This document shows positions 14,842 through 24,024 of a stretch of 64,000 nucleotides of DNA, piece by piece. Position 1 is the first letter of the stretch, and each line of letters begins with the position of its first letter. The DNA comes from Pseudoalteromonas shioyasakiensis (GTDB lineage: Bacteria; Pseudomonadota; Gammaproteobacteria; Enterobacterales; Alteromonadaceae): contig NZ_LRUE01000005.1 in NCBI RefSeq assembly GCF_001550135.1, positions 62,001 through 126,000 on the forward strand, written 5' to 3'. Made by a program: the position numbers and the translations under genes. A model generated the notes under the pieces. The model worked only from the letters and a program-made list of their open reading frames with translations. It was not told the DNA's origin and did no database searches.

Positions 14842-16416
14842 ATGAGCGAACATCATGATAAGTACAGTATCGACAATACCGACTACACCGTCGGTCAGGA
14901 CAATGTACAAAAATGGGGTTTTGATGTGCATAACCCTGTATTTGGCATTAGTGCTGGTTTAATTGCCCTATTCTTAGTGGCAACACTTATTTCAGATGCT
15001 GAAACAGCGAAAACAACCCTGAATGGTATTAAGAACGACATTATTAATAACTTTGATGGCTTTTTTATGTGGTCAGCAAACTTATTCGTATTGTTTTGCT
15101 TAGCGTTAATTGTTTCACCATACGGAAATATGCGCCTTGGTGGTAAAGAAGCGCGTCCAACTCATTCGCGTATTTCTTGGCTTGCAATGTTATTTGCTGC
15201 AGGTATGGGTATAGGCTTAATGTTCTGGGGCGTAGCAGAACCTGTTGCCTATTTTACAGGTTGGTATGAAACACCACTTGGTGTTGAAGCAAACACGCCA
15301 GAAGCTGCCAAACTGGCAATGGGTGCAACTATGTTCCATTGGGGTTTACATCCTTGGGCAATTTACGCCGTTGTTTCGCTTTCACTCGCATTCTTTTGCT
15401 ATAACAAAGGTTTGCCGTTATCTATTCGTTCAATTTTTTACCCTATTTTAGGTGACAAAGCGTGGGGCTGGCCAGGCCACCTTATTGATATTCTAGCTGT
15501 ACTTGCCACTCTATTTGGCCTTGCAACGTCTCTTGGTTTAGGCGCGCAACAAGCAGCTGCAGGTATTAACCATGTATTTGGTACTGATAGCGGAATAGGC
15601 TTACAAATTGGCGTTATTGTAGGTGTGACGTTACTTGCTGTTATTTCTGTTGTCCGCGGTATCGACGGCGGTGTAAAACTACTTAGTAACGTAAACATGC
15701 TTATTGCTTTTGTATTACTTGTATTTGTTGCACTTGTTGGCTTTTCTGCAGCATTTGGTAACCTTCCTAATACAGTAATGGGTTATGTTGAAAACATTAT
15801 TCCACTAAGTAACCCACATGGTCGTGAAGATGAAACATGGATGCATGGCTGGACTGTATTCTATTGGGCTTGGTGGATTTCATGGTCACCGTTTGTAGGT
15901 ATGTTCATTGCGCGCGTATCTGAAGGCCGTACAATTCGTGAGTTTTTAATTGCTGTATTACTAGTTCCTACTGTTGTGACTATCTTCTGGATGTCAATTT
16001 ATGGTGGTATCGCTATTGAACAAGTTATTGATAAAGTGGGTGTACTAGGTGAAAAAGGCTTAACTGATGTACCACTAGCTATGTTCCAAATGTTTGAAGC
16101 CCTGCCAATGTCACAAGTGCTTTCATTCATTGCAATTGTGCTAGTACTCGTGTTCTTTATTACGTCATCTGACTCAGGGTCATTAGTAATCGACTCAATC
16201 ACTGCCGGTGGTAAAGTTGACGCGCCAGTGCCACAACGTATCTTTTGGGCAACAATCGAGGGCGCTATTGCAGCTGCACTTGTTTGGATTGGTGGCACAC
16301 AAGCAATCGAGGCCTTACAAGCCGGCGCCGTATCTACGGGCTTACCGTTTACTTTTGTATTGCTATTAATGTGTGTAAGTTTAATCCTTGGCTTACGAAC
16401 AGAACCAAGACACTAA
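14842..16416 (+). CDS. BCCT-family betaine/choline/carnitine transporter
   Basis: The 524-residue inner-membrane protein has about 12 hydrophobic segments. It carries the BCCT core: SRISWLAMLFAAGMGIGLMF with GVAEPVAYF, GWHLIDIL-type helices, and the aromatic substrate box YWAWWISWSPFVGMFIARVS followed by EGRTIREF. The glycine-rich GMGIG stretch is that of sodium-coupled members such as BetP, whereas sodium-independent CaiT has a different stretch. It probably imports glycine betaine or a related quaternary amine for osmoprotection or as a nutrient. The C-terminal tail is short, unlike osmosensing BetT/BetP. The exact substrate cannot be read from sequence. Confidence 0.93.
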   Translation: MSEHHDKYSIDNTDYTVGQDNVQKWGFDVHNPVFGISAGLIALFLVATLISDAETAKTTLNGIKNDIINNFDGFFMWSANLFVLFCLALIVSPYGNMRLGGKEARPTHSRISWLAMLFAAGMGIGLMFWGVAEPVAYFTGWYETPLGVEANTPEAAKLAMGATMFHWGLHPWAIYAVVSLSLAFFCYNKGLPLSIRSIFYPILGDKAWGWPGHLIDILAVLATLFGLATSLGLGAQQAAAGINHVFGTDSGIGLQIGVIVGVTLLAVISVVRGIDGGVKLLSNVNMLIAFVLLVFVALVGFSAAFGNLPNTVMGYVENIIPLSNPHGREDETWMHGWTVFYWAWWISWSPFVGMFIARVSEGRTIREFLIAVLLVPTVVTIFWMSIYGGIAIEQVIDKVGVLGEKGLTDVPLAMFQMFEALPMSQVLSFIAIVLVLVFFITSSDSGSLVIDSITAGGKVDAPVPQRIFWATIEGAIAAALVWIGGTQAIEALQAGAVSTGLPFTFVLLLMCVSLILGLRTEPRH

Positions 16417-16434
16417 ACTTGCCTTTAATTAATA

Positions 16435-16460
16435 AAAACGCCGCATTAGCGGCGTTTTTT
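16435..16460. terminator. Rho-independent terminator of the BCCT gene
   Basis: A perfect 10-bp stem AAAACGCCGC/GCGGCGTTTT with loop ATTA plus extra T residues, between the convergent BCCT gene and the DnaQ-like gene. Confidence 0.92.
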
Positions 16461-16515
16461 ATTTATAAGCTTTGCTCAAATTCAAATACCCGACATAAAG
16501 TCGGTGCTAAGCACG

Positions 16516-17223
16516 CTATATGAGTAATTCGCTGAGCGGCGTATCTGGGCGGTAATGATAAGCTATTTGCGCTTGTAGAAGCTCTGCGGTGGCTGTAGCG
16601 TCATTAAGCGCATTGTGGTTTTGATATGCTGGTAACGAATAACGAATGCGAGAGTCTGCTAAGCGCACAGAATCAATCTTAGAATTAAACAATCGCCCGA
16701 GTAACCCCTGCTTTGCTTTAAGTGCACGCGTTTCCAGATCTAGCGTGTCTATAACGGCAAATTCAAGCCCTTCACCTAAGCGTGCTTGCAAAGCTTGATA
16801 TAAAAAGTGCCGTTCAATAGGCGCAAAATGAACCACAATAATTTTGCCTTTTAATGCTGCTAACAAAGGCTCCATAATCGTTGAAAAATCAGGTGCATCG
16901 CTCACTTCTGAATGAGTTATACCATGAATAACAATCGACTCTTCAGCAAGCTTACGCCTTGGTTGAACAATCCAATGTTGGCTATCTTTACAAAAAATAC
17001 GCTTGGTATTAAATGGGATTAAACCAACACTGACTATATCGTCATTTTGATAATTTAGACCGGTTGTCTCAAAGTCAAGCGCTACGAAAGGAACATCACT
17101 AATTGGTGTGCTTAAATCACAAATAGCTGATTCATAAAACGCTTTAATCAGTGGCTGTTTGCTCTGTGCTAATAACTGTTGATACCGAGTCGGCCAATCA
17201 AGTTTTGCGCCTTGTTTTGCCAT
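16516..17223 (-). CDS. DnaQ-like 3'-5' exonuclease
   Basis: The 235-residue protein has the DEDDh exonuclease motifs: ExoI FVALDFETTGLNYQNDDIVS, ExoII around VVHFAPIERHFL, and ExoIII HNALNDATATAELL. It resembles the proofreading epsilon-subunit fold but has about 45 extra N-terminal residues and lacks the C-terminal polymerase-binding tail. It is a stand-alone exonuclease acting on DNA or RNA ends. Its ATG overlaps the stop of the CBS/DUF294 gene by one base (TAATG), so the two are co-translated. In related genomes these two genes form a pair, often next to a solute transporter; here the convergent neighbour is a BCCT transporter. Confidence 0.88.
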   Translation of the reverse strand: MAKQGAKLDWPTRYQQLLAQSKQPLIKAFYESAICDLSTPISDVPFVALDFETTGLNYQNDDIVSVGLIPFNTKRIFCKDSQHWIVQPRRKLAEESIVIHGITHSEVSDAPDFSTIMEPLLAALKGKIIVVHFAPIERHFLYQALQARLGEGLEFAVIDTLDLETRALKAKQGLLGRLFNSKIDSVRLADSRIRYSLPAYQNHNALNDATATAELLQAQIAYHYRPDTPLSELLI

Positions 17224-19121
17224 TACTTCATCCCTGTGTTGGCAGAGTATCTGAATTTAAGGAAGCTCTGCGCTTTATCTAAAATGGCAAACGCTTCTTT
17301 AAGGTTTCGCTGCTCAAAAGGAGAAAGTAAATGAGGCTCTAAGTCGTTATCTGGCGCTTCATCAAGCTTTTCTATTTGCCACGCTTGGTGTCTTATTCTG
17401 ATCATGGCAATGTACTCTAAGGCGTCTCGTAAATCTTGTGCTTTACCTTCAGGGAGTAGTTTAGCTTCGATAATATCTTCTAAACGCTCGAATGAATTTT
17501 GTTTACGACTGCCTATCGCTAATGCATGCACGCGTATTACATCAGATAAAGGTGCAGTACCGCGGCGTTTTAAGTTCATAGATCGCTTGTGTTGACCATT
17601 ATGCTCTAAAACAAAGTCTTTAAAGAAACCTAAAGGCGGCGTTCTGTTACGCGCATTTGCTGCAAGGTTAGCTAAGAAACGTTTATTCTTACGCCCTTCT
17701 GTTGCGATAAAGCGTTTGAGCTCATCGGCCCATTTGTTTTTACCGTAAACACCGTCTAAATCAAAAAAGATCGAGCTATGTAATAAAGCCTGCGGCTTAG
17801 GTTCGGCCATCCAACCTGCAAATTGTTCTTTCCACTGCTCGCGTGTTAAACGCCACTTTTTAAATGACGCCATAATTTCACCTTCACAGTACTTATAGCC
17901 ACATTCAGCTAAACCATCACAAACAAAATCAGCCAAATTCTGGAAGTACTCGTCATGTAATTCCTCGTTAAAACTATTATCGAGGATGATGGCGTTATCT
18001 TGGTCGGTCACAATTAATTGCTCATCACGAGCCATTGAACCTAAAGCGATAAAGCAATAAGGAACTGGCGGCGGGCCAAACTTTTCTTCAGCTAAATCAA
18101 GTAAACGTTGTTTGAAGGTTCGGCCTATAACAGCCATTGCAGTACCAATCATGTGAGAGTTAGCGTCTTCGTTAACCATGCGTACAAACACATTAGGCAG
18201 CTGCCTTGCATAGTGAGCTAAATCTTCAACCGATTGCTGAGCTAATATGCCGCGTACTAACAATAAGCTACTTTGCGATTCGTAGCGTAAAATATCCGAT
18301 AAAGAAATAACGCCAATCGGCTTTTTCTTAACGACTACAGGCAGGTGGTGAATATTATCTCTGAGCATTGCAAGCACGGCTTCAAACACATAGGCATTGC
18401 TATCAAGCAATACTAAGTCTTTTTGCATTATTTGCGCGGCTGGCGCTTCGTAACTTAACCCTTCAGCAATAACACTGGTACGTAAGTCACGGTCGGTAAT
18501 GATGCCAACTACTTGGCCGTCGTCATCATCAGGATCATCACTAATAGGTTTATCTGCATCAGTAACCAGTACAGACGATACCGACTCTTGCGTCATCAAT
18601 TGCGCAACCATTTGCACAGAGGCATCTTTTGCCACAGTGACAACATCACGGTGAAGAAGCGACTTAACCTTAGCGGTTGTTAAATCATTGCTGTCTGCTT
18701 GTTCAACAATTGCTTGGTGAAGGCGCACATTTCCATCGGCTTCAAAGAAATCTGCGAACACTTCGTACTCATCACAAAACTCGTTAAACAACTTAACATT
18801 GATGCAATAAACTAAGGTATCTTCAAGCGCCTTTGCCGGAAACCGCACTTTACGGTTCATAAGAAGGCCCATTGAACCAAAGATCCCACCGATAGTTAAA
18901 CGGTTATATAAATCACCATCACGGCGATACATTTCAACAGCACCACTGCGTATAACATATAAATCAGCGATATCTTCGCCATAATTTAATATTTCAGTGC
19001 CTGCGCGAAAATAAGCGATTTCGATTTGTGCAGCGAGTTTATTTACCGCCTCTTCAGGAAGATCATCAAAAGGGGCATGATCAGCAAGAAATTGGGCAAT
19101 ATCGACGTGTTCGGCTTGCAT
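17223..19121 (-). CDS. cNMP-binding/CBS/DUF294 nucleotidyltransferase-like protein
   Basis: The 632-residue cytoplasmic protein has an N-terminal cyclic-nucleotide-binding domain (about 10-130, with GAVEMYRRDGDLYNRLTIGG), a CBS pair (about 150-280, with VGIITDRDLR and IGVISLSDILR), and a DUF294 domain with the nucleotidyltransferase motif ALGSMARDEQLIVTDQDNA (about 360), followed by the DUF294 C-terminal domain. Such proteins resemble GlnD-type signalling transferases; the substrate is unknown. The downstream DnaQ-like gene overlaps by one base, suggesting a shared role. It probably responds to adenine nucleotides through the CBS pair and to a cyclic nucleotide through the first domain; both are inferences from the domains. 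Confidence 0.88.
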   Translation of the reverse strand: MQAEHVDIAQFLADHAPFDDLPEEAVNKLAAQIEIAYFRAGTEILNYGEDIADLYVIRSGAVEMYRRDGDLYNRLTIGGIFGSMGLLMNRKVRFPAKALEDTLVYCINVKLFNEFCDEYEVFADFFEADGNVRLHQAIVEQADSNDLTTAKVKSLLHRDVVTVAKDASVQMVAQLMTQESVSSVLVTDADKPISDDPDDDDGQVVGIITDRDLRTSVIAEGLSYEAPAAQIMQKDLVLLDSNAYVFEAVLAMLRDNIHHLPVVVKKKPIGVISLSDILRYESQSSLLLVRGILAQQSVEDLAHYARQLPNVFVRMVNEDANSHMIGTAMAVIGRTFKQRLLDLAEEKFGPPPVPYCFIALGSMARDEQLIVTDQDNAIILDNSFNEELHDEYFQNLADFVCDGLAECGYKYCEGEIMASFKKWRLTREQWKEQFAGWMAEPKPQALLHSSIFFDLDGVYGKNKWADELKRFIATEGRKNKRFLANLAANARNRTPPLGFFKDFVLEHNGQHKRSMNLKRRGTAPLSDVIRVHALAIGSRKQNSFERLEDIIEAKLLPEGKAQDLRDALEYIAMIRIRHQAWQIEKLDEAPDNDLEPHLLSPFEQRNLKEAFAILDKAQSFLKFRYSANTGMK

Positions 19122-19161
19122 ACGCGTACCTAGATTAAACCATTTGATTTAATTGTGAGGG

Positions 19162-19198
19162 TAATTGGCTATTTTTTCAAAGAAAAAATAGCCAATTA
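19162..19198. terminator. Perfect 17-bp inverted repeat with 3-base loop
   Basis: The arms run 19162-19178 and 19182-19198, with the core GGCTATTTTTTC/GAAAAAATAGCC. It lies 8 bp past the stop of the RND pump gene (which ends at 19206 on the minus strand), so it most likely terminates that operon. The T tract is inside the stem rather than after it. Confidence 0.6.
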
Positions 19199-19205
19199 AG
19201 TAGGA

Positions 19206-22200
19206 TTAAGCCTTTTCTAACTCTTCAGCCAGAAGTTTCGACTCATCACCTCTTGGTTTAGTAAAGCGAGCTAAACCAAGATAAATAACAGGCGTTAGAT
19301 ATAGGGTAAATAACACCGCCAGTGCTAAACCGCCAAATACTACCCAACCAATCGCGTTACGAGCCTCAGCCCCTGCACCGGTAGATAAAATAAGTGGTAA
19401 TGCACCCAATAAGGTTGAAACTAGCGTCATCGCGATTGGGCGAAGACGAACCAATGCGGCCTCTTCTACCGCAACTCTAACCGAGCGGCCTTGGTCACGT
19501 AATTGGTCAGCAAACTCCACCAGCAAGATGGCGTTTTTAGCAATTAGACCAATCAGCATCACTAAACCAATTTGCGAGTAAATGTTTAATGATGTACCTG
19601 TTAAATACAGCGCTAAAATTGCTGATGTAATACCAAACGGTACAGTGATCATAACAACGATTGCACTATTCACACTTTCAAATTGTGCAGCCAATACCAG
19701 AAGAACAATTAAAAAGGCCAGAACATAGGTCACTAATACTTCATTGGCAGTTTCTTCAAAGGTTAATGCCTCACCTTTAAACGCCAAGCTGATGCCAGCA
19801 GGCAGAGATTGTTCTGAAATATCACGGATTTTTGTAACCAGCTCAGCAATAGTTACGCCCTCTGGCATTTCCATACTCAGTTCAATAGCACGGCGCTGCG
19901 CGTGGCGCTCAAGCTCAGCGGCAACACCTTCTTCTGTAATGGTTGCCACACTACTCAGTGGCACTAACTGACCATTGCGGCCACCAACATACAAGTTAGC
20001 TAAATCGCTCGGGTTTGTGATGGTTTGGTTTTGTGCTTGCAGCATAATCGGAATTGATTGGTCACCAATGTTTAAATCGGCAATATCATCACCATTGATT
20101 GCAGCGCGAAGTGTTACAGAGATATCACTGAGCGATACACCGAGCTCTTCAGCACGACGTCTATCAATATTAACGCGTAATTGTGGCTGTGACGGCTGAT
20201 ATGAAATACGAACAGGTGCTACTTCTGGCACTGCTTTTTCTATTTCAGCAGAGAAGTCTTGCGCGGCTTTAAAAATCTCGAGGTAGTCTTGGCCCAATAA
20301 GGCAAGCTCAATACCACCGCCTTGGCCACGCAAGTTCAAACTATTTGAACCACCTGGGTAACCAGCCGCACCAGGAATATTACCTAAAGGTTCACGTATT
20401 TTATTAATAATTTCTTGCTGACTAAAATGACGTTCGTCCCAATGTTTTAGCGGCACAGTAATAAATACAATGTTTGGATCCCATTGCCCAACCACAGTGT
20501 AAATAGACTCAATATCACCACTTTCAACATACGGCAGTAAGATGTCTTCCATTTGCACCGCTTGCCTGTCCATAAAGTTCAGGCCTACACCATCAGGACC
20601 ACGGGCAAAAATACGAATTTTACCGCGATCTTCTGTTGGTAATAACTCGTTATCTAAATTGAAATACAGTGCCCCAGAGCCTGCAGCAACCAACAAACAT
20701 GCAAAGAAGGTAATCCATGCATGCTCAAGTACACCATGTATTGTGCGCTTATAAACAGCGGCTAACACATGACCAACTTTTGCAAATGGATGAAAACCGC
20801 CCTGCTTTAATTTCAGTTTTGATGTCAGCGCAGGGACCAAAGACAGCGCTACAAAGCTTGATATGATCACAGCGCCAGCCAATACACCACCAAACTCTCT
20901 AAATAGTCGCCCAGCTGTTGATGGTAAAAACGCAATAGGCACAAACACCGCAGCTAATACGGCGGTTGTTGCCACAACAGCAAAGAATACTTCACGTGTA
21001 CCAACCACTGCAGCTGCACGACGACCAAGACCTAAGCCCCGTTGACGTTGGATGTTTTCACTTACCACAATGGCATCATCTACAATTAGGCCAGTAGTTA
21101 ACACGAGTGCAAGTAATGTAAGAATATTAATTGAGAAACCAAGCGCCCAAATAAGTGCTAAAGAGCCAATTAATGCCACAGGTATCGCAAATGCAGGAAC
21201 CAGCGTTGCGCGCCATGAGCCAATAAACACCCACAGTGTGATCACCACTAGTAGCACGGTTAGTAACAGTGAGTTAATAACTTCATCAACTGAGCTTCTG
21301 ATAAACTGAGCATCGTCAGAGGTTAAAGTAAATTCCATTTCAGGAAAACGTACTCGCATGCGCTCGATTAAAGTTAGCACTTCATCCGAAATTTCAATGG
21401 TATTAGATTGCGCCTGACGAATAATTTCCATGCCAATCACAGGTGTACCATTGAGCCTCACGAACGAACGCGGATCAGCTGGGCCAAAGTAAACAGCCGC
21501 AACATCGCCAATACGGGTATCGTCACGAACGATGATATCGGCTACTTGTTCTGCAGAGATTGACGTTGCATCAGCACGAACGATCACCTGTTGATCGCTT
21601 GATTTTAAACTACCCGCAGGCACATCAAAGGGAGCCTGACGAAGTACGTCGGCAATATCTGGTACGGTAAGGTTAAAGCTGCTTAGCTTAAGTGGGTCAA
21701 TGCGCACTCTAAGAACCCGTTCGCGGTCGCCATTTAAACGAACATCGGCAACACCAGGAATGGTTAAAAACTGCGGGGCTAAGTCAACATCAACACGCTC
21801 TGTCAACGCCTCAAGGGATAAGCTATCACTTGATACCGTTAACGATACTACCGCTTCGGCATCGTTATCGGCTTTAATAATTGATACCCGTTCAACTTCT
21901 TCGGGTAATTCTCGCTGCACACGGGCCACCGATTCTCGTGTTTCGTTTGCAGCATCATCTAAATTAACACCAGGGCGAAACTCAACCACAATACGAGCAT
22001 TGTTTTCTTCACTTTGCGCACGAATCGACTTTACACCACTTACCCTCGCAACTGCCCCTTCGAGCTTGCTAGTTACTTCGGTATCTACAGTCTCCGGTGA
22101 ACCACCAGGGAAAGACGCTGATACTGTAATACGCGGTCTATCAACATCAGGAAGCTCACGTACTTCAACCCCTGCTATTGCAGCGATACCTGCAATAATA

Positions 22201-22286
22201 ATGAGTAAGTTAAGTACCACAATTAAAACAGGGCGACGTATTGCCATTGATTGTAAGTCTTCCATCATAGGTTGCTGTTTCATCAT
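19206..22286 (-). CDS. RND efflux pump inner-membrane subunit (AcrB/MexF type)
   Basis: The 1026-residue protein has the architecture of HAE-1 family RND transporters: a first membrane helix after RRPVLIVVLNLL, two large periplasmic loops, and two blocks of membrane helices. The proton-relay aspartate pair is visible in GLIVDDAIVVSENIQRQRG, near residue 400. The FPGGSPETVDTEVTSKLEGA segment is the porter-domain start typical of the group. It should assemble as a trimer with the adaptor encoded upstream and an outer-membrane TolC-like protein, which is not encoded here. The ATG overlaps the adaptor stop by one base. Substrates are unknown. Confidence 0.93.
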   Translation of the reverse strand: MMKQQPMMEDLQSMAIRRPVLIVVLNLLIIIAGIAAIAGVEVRELPDVDRPRITVSASFPGGSPETVDTEVTSKLEGAVARVSGVKSIRAQSEENNARIVVEFRPGVNLDDAANETRESVARVQRELPEEVERVSIIKADNDAEAVVSLTVSSDSLSLEALTERVDVDLAPQFLTIPGVADVRLNGDRERVLRVRIDPLKLSSFNLTVPDIADVLRQAPFDVPAGSLKSSDQQVIVRADATSISAEQVADIIVRDDTRIGDVAAVYFGPADPRSFVRLNGTPVIGMEIIRQAQSNTIEISDEVLTLIERMRVRFPEMEFTLTSDDAQFIRSSVDEVINSLLLTVLLVVITLWVFIGSWRATLVPAFAIPVALIGSLALIWALGFSINILTLLALVLTTGLIVDDAIVVSENIQRQRGLGLGRRAAAVVGTREVFFAVVATTAVLAAVFVPIAFLPSTAGRLFREFGGVLAGAVIISSFVALSLVPALTSKLKLKQGGFHPFAKVGHVLAAVYKRTIHGVLEHAWITFFACLLVAAGSGALYFNLDNELLPTEDRGKIRIFARGPDGVGLNFMDRQAVQMEDILLPYVESGDIESIYTVVGQWDPNIVFITVPLKHWDERHFSQQEIINKIREPLGNIPGAAGYPGGSNSLNLRGQGGGIELALLGQDYLEIFKAAQDFSAEIEKAVPEVAPVRISYQPSQPQLRVNIDRRRAEELGVSLSDISVTLRAAINGDDIADLNIGDQSIPIMLQAQNQTITNPSDLANLYVGGRNGQLVPLSSVATITEEGVAAELERHAQRRAIELSMEMPEGVTIAELVTKIRDISEQSLPAGISLAFKGEALTFEETANEVLVTYVLAFLIVLLVLAAQFESVNSAIVVMITVPFGITSAILALYLTGTSLNIYSQIGLVMLIGLIAKNAILLVEFADQLRDQGRSVRVAVEEAALVRLRPIAMTLVSTLLGALPLILSTGAGAEARNAIGWVVFGGLALAVLFTLYLTPVIYLGLARFTKPRGDESKLLAEELEKA

Positions 22287-23302
22287 TACTCCTTGGCTAG
22301 CTGCACTTCATTGATGAAATTAAGCTCTTGATTAGGTCTTAGGCGCTGATCTCCTTCTGTCACCAATAAGTCACCTTCGTTTAAGCCACCAGAGACTAGT
22401 AAACGCCCTGCTAAACGCTGCTCAATTTTTACATCAACACGAGTTGCTTTTTTATCGACACTCTTCCATACGTAAGGACCTGCTGCCCCCCACATCATCG
22501 CAGCTTCAGGTACTACGGCAAGCTCTTCACCTAGAATATTTATGTGTACACGAAAGCTCATACCCGGCATAAATTGCTGGGCATTATTATCAAGTTTGGC
22601 TTTTGTTCTAAGAGTGCGGGTTTGCGCATTGATACGCGAATCAAGCTCTGCCACCTGAGCAATGTAAGCTTTATCGCCTAACCAAGGCACCACTTCGACC
22701 GAAGATTTTTGTTTAAGCACTGAGATAGCGGCCTCTGGGGCATTAAAATTGATATAAAGCTCAGAAATATCATCGATAGTCGCAATGGCTGTTTGGGTTG
22801 TGATCCTGTCGCCTACTTCGACGTCAGTTAAACCCATAACACCACTAAAAGGAGCACGAACTTCGCGGTCTTCACGCTCTGTTTTCGCTTGCATTAACTG
22901 GACTTTTGCAAGCTCATAAAGTGTTTTCGCATCATCTAAATCACTTTGCGGCACCGCACCACGAGCGTGGCTTTCTTCAAGCCTTTTCATGGTGCGCTCA
23001 GCATCTTTTAAAGTAATTTCGGCTTCGATCAACGCTGCTTTTTGTCTACGTGAATCAAGCTCTAATAGTAAGTCACCTTTGGCAACGTTATCGCCTGGTT
23101 TAAAGTAAACAGCGGTGACTCTGTCCCCAACGGCTGGGTAAAGAGTGACTGAGTGAATCGCTTCAGCATTACCCACTGCTTTTATCTGATGTTTAGACTT
23201 TTCAACAGACACTGATTCTACAACTACATTAGCCGCCTCTGCGACGGAAACACAACTAATACAGGCAATTAAAGTCCATGTATGTAATTTGCCAATTGTC
23301 AA
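22286..23302 (-). CDS. RND efflux periplasmic adaptor (membrane fusion protein)
   Basis: The 338-residue protein has a signal peptide (MTIGKLHTWTLIACISCVSV to AEA) and the adaptor order: a lipoyl-like half (VYFKPGDNVAKGDLLLELDS), a coiled coil (about 75-125), the second lipoyl-like half (VRAPFSGVMGLTDVEVGDRI), then beta-barrel and proximal domains. The start is a TTG with AGGTGA six bases upstream; no ATG occurs before the leader. It feeds the pump encoded immediately downstream. A 17-bp dyad 30 bp upstream of the start is a candidate operator. Confidence 0.9.
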   Translation of the reverse strand: MTIGKLHTWTLIACISCVSVAEAANVVVESVSVEKSKHQIKAVGNAEAIHSVTLYPAVGDRVTAVYFKPGDNVAKGDLLLELDSRRQKAALIEAEITLKDAERTMKRLEESHARGAVPQSDLDDAKTLYELAKVQLMQAKTEREDREVRAPFSGVMGLTDVEVGDRITTQTAIATIDDISELYINFNAPEAAISVLKQKSSVEVVPWLGDKAYIAQVAELDSRINAQTRTLRTKAKLDNNAQQFMPGMSFRVHINILGEELAVVPEAAMMWGAAGPYVWKSVDKKATRVDVKIEQRLAGRLLVSGGLNEGDLLVTEGDQRLRPNQELNFINEVQLAKE

Positions 23303-23331
23303 AATTTCACCTAAATAAGAATCGTTTTAAT

Positions 23332-23348
23332 TGTTACGAAGTGTAACA
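23332..23348. promoter_or_regulatory. Dyad operator candidate for the RND operon
   Basis: TGTTACGAAGTGTAACA has perfect 6-bp arms around a 5-bp spacer and lies 30 bp upstream of the adaptor start codon. The shape is that of a repressor site, for example TetR type. No regulator gene is adjacent, so the protein is unknown. Confidence 0.4.
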
Positions 23349-23433
23349 GCTTTGTGATCAATAAAAAGCTGACTTCGTTTAATAAACAATTAGCCAAGCT
23401 GAATTAAACGCATACATCGCCTGTGTTTTCTAA

Positions 23434-23862
23434 TTAGAAACGACAATGTGATGAATCGACCTCTTTTAAGTGTGCTTCGCTTGCTATGGTTACCTCTACA
23501 CAATCAGATTGATCAGTTATTTGTTCCTTTTGAATTAGTGTAAAACTACCTTCTTGCTCTGATCTTAATGAATACTCAAAAGCTTCATTACTACCTTCTG
23601 ATATAGCAGTTACTAGGCCGCCAACAAGTGCCCCTGCAACTGCCCCTGCAATCATCTCTTCGTGGTTGCCATCTAACTGATCAACAAAACCAATTGTAGA
23701 GCCTGCTGCTATACCCGTTTTAACGTTGGATGATAACTTAACCGGCTGAACCGATGTCACTTTTGCATAAAAGCGTTTAATCATCACATTTTGGTCGGCT
23801 CTATCTACCCCTTGTGTCGCGCAGCCACCTAAAAATAGTAAACCTAGCAGTAATTTATTCAT
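23434..23862 (-). CDS. Glycine-zipper outer-membrane lipoprotein
   Basis: The 142-residue protein has a lipoprotein signal peptide with lipobox LGGC (Cys15 the likely lipidated residue). The central segment MIAGAVAGALVGGLVTAISEG is a glycine zipper as in SlyB/Pcp-type envelope lipoproteins, but its N- and C-terminal parts differ from SlyB. The mature protein is small, with a C-terminal pair of cysteines (SDCVEV, SSHCRF) that may bond. It is not obviously in an operon. A role in envelope integrity is an inference from the zipper family. Confidence 0.75.
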   Translation of the reverse strand: MNKLLLGLLFLGGCATQGVDRADQNVMIKRFYAKVTSVQPVKLSSNVKTGIAAGSTIGFVDQLDGNHEEMIAGAVAGALVGGLVTAISEGSNEAFEYSLRSEQEGSFTLIQKEQITDQSDCVEVTIASEAHLKEVDSSHCRF

Positions 23863-23973
23863 TCTATTCTCATCCCATCAGTATAAAAGCTTAAGTTAGA
23901 TACTATTCCTAACATCAGTTAGAGACTGTTTAAGATGTGTAAAAAACTGTATGTAGCAAAAACGGACAGACAT

Positions 23974-24001
23974 AAAAAAACCCCAGACTATGCTGGGGTT
24001 T
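23974..24001 (-). terminator. Rho-independent terminator of trhO
   Basis: On the minus strand, a 9-bp stem AAACCCCAG/CTGGGGTTT is followed by T residues. It begins 24 bp past the trhO stop codon. Confidence 0.92.
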
Positions 24002-24024
24002 CTATCAATTTATAAAGCTAACAA

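Noticed and set aside
21052..22314. Plus-strand ORFs of 85 and 204 residues across the RND pump
   Set aside because: Low-complexity Ser/Thr/Ala-rich antisense readings without ribosome sites over a highly conserved minus-strand gene.
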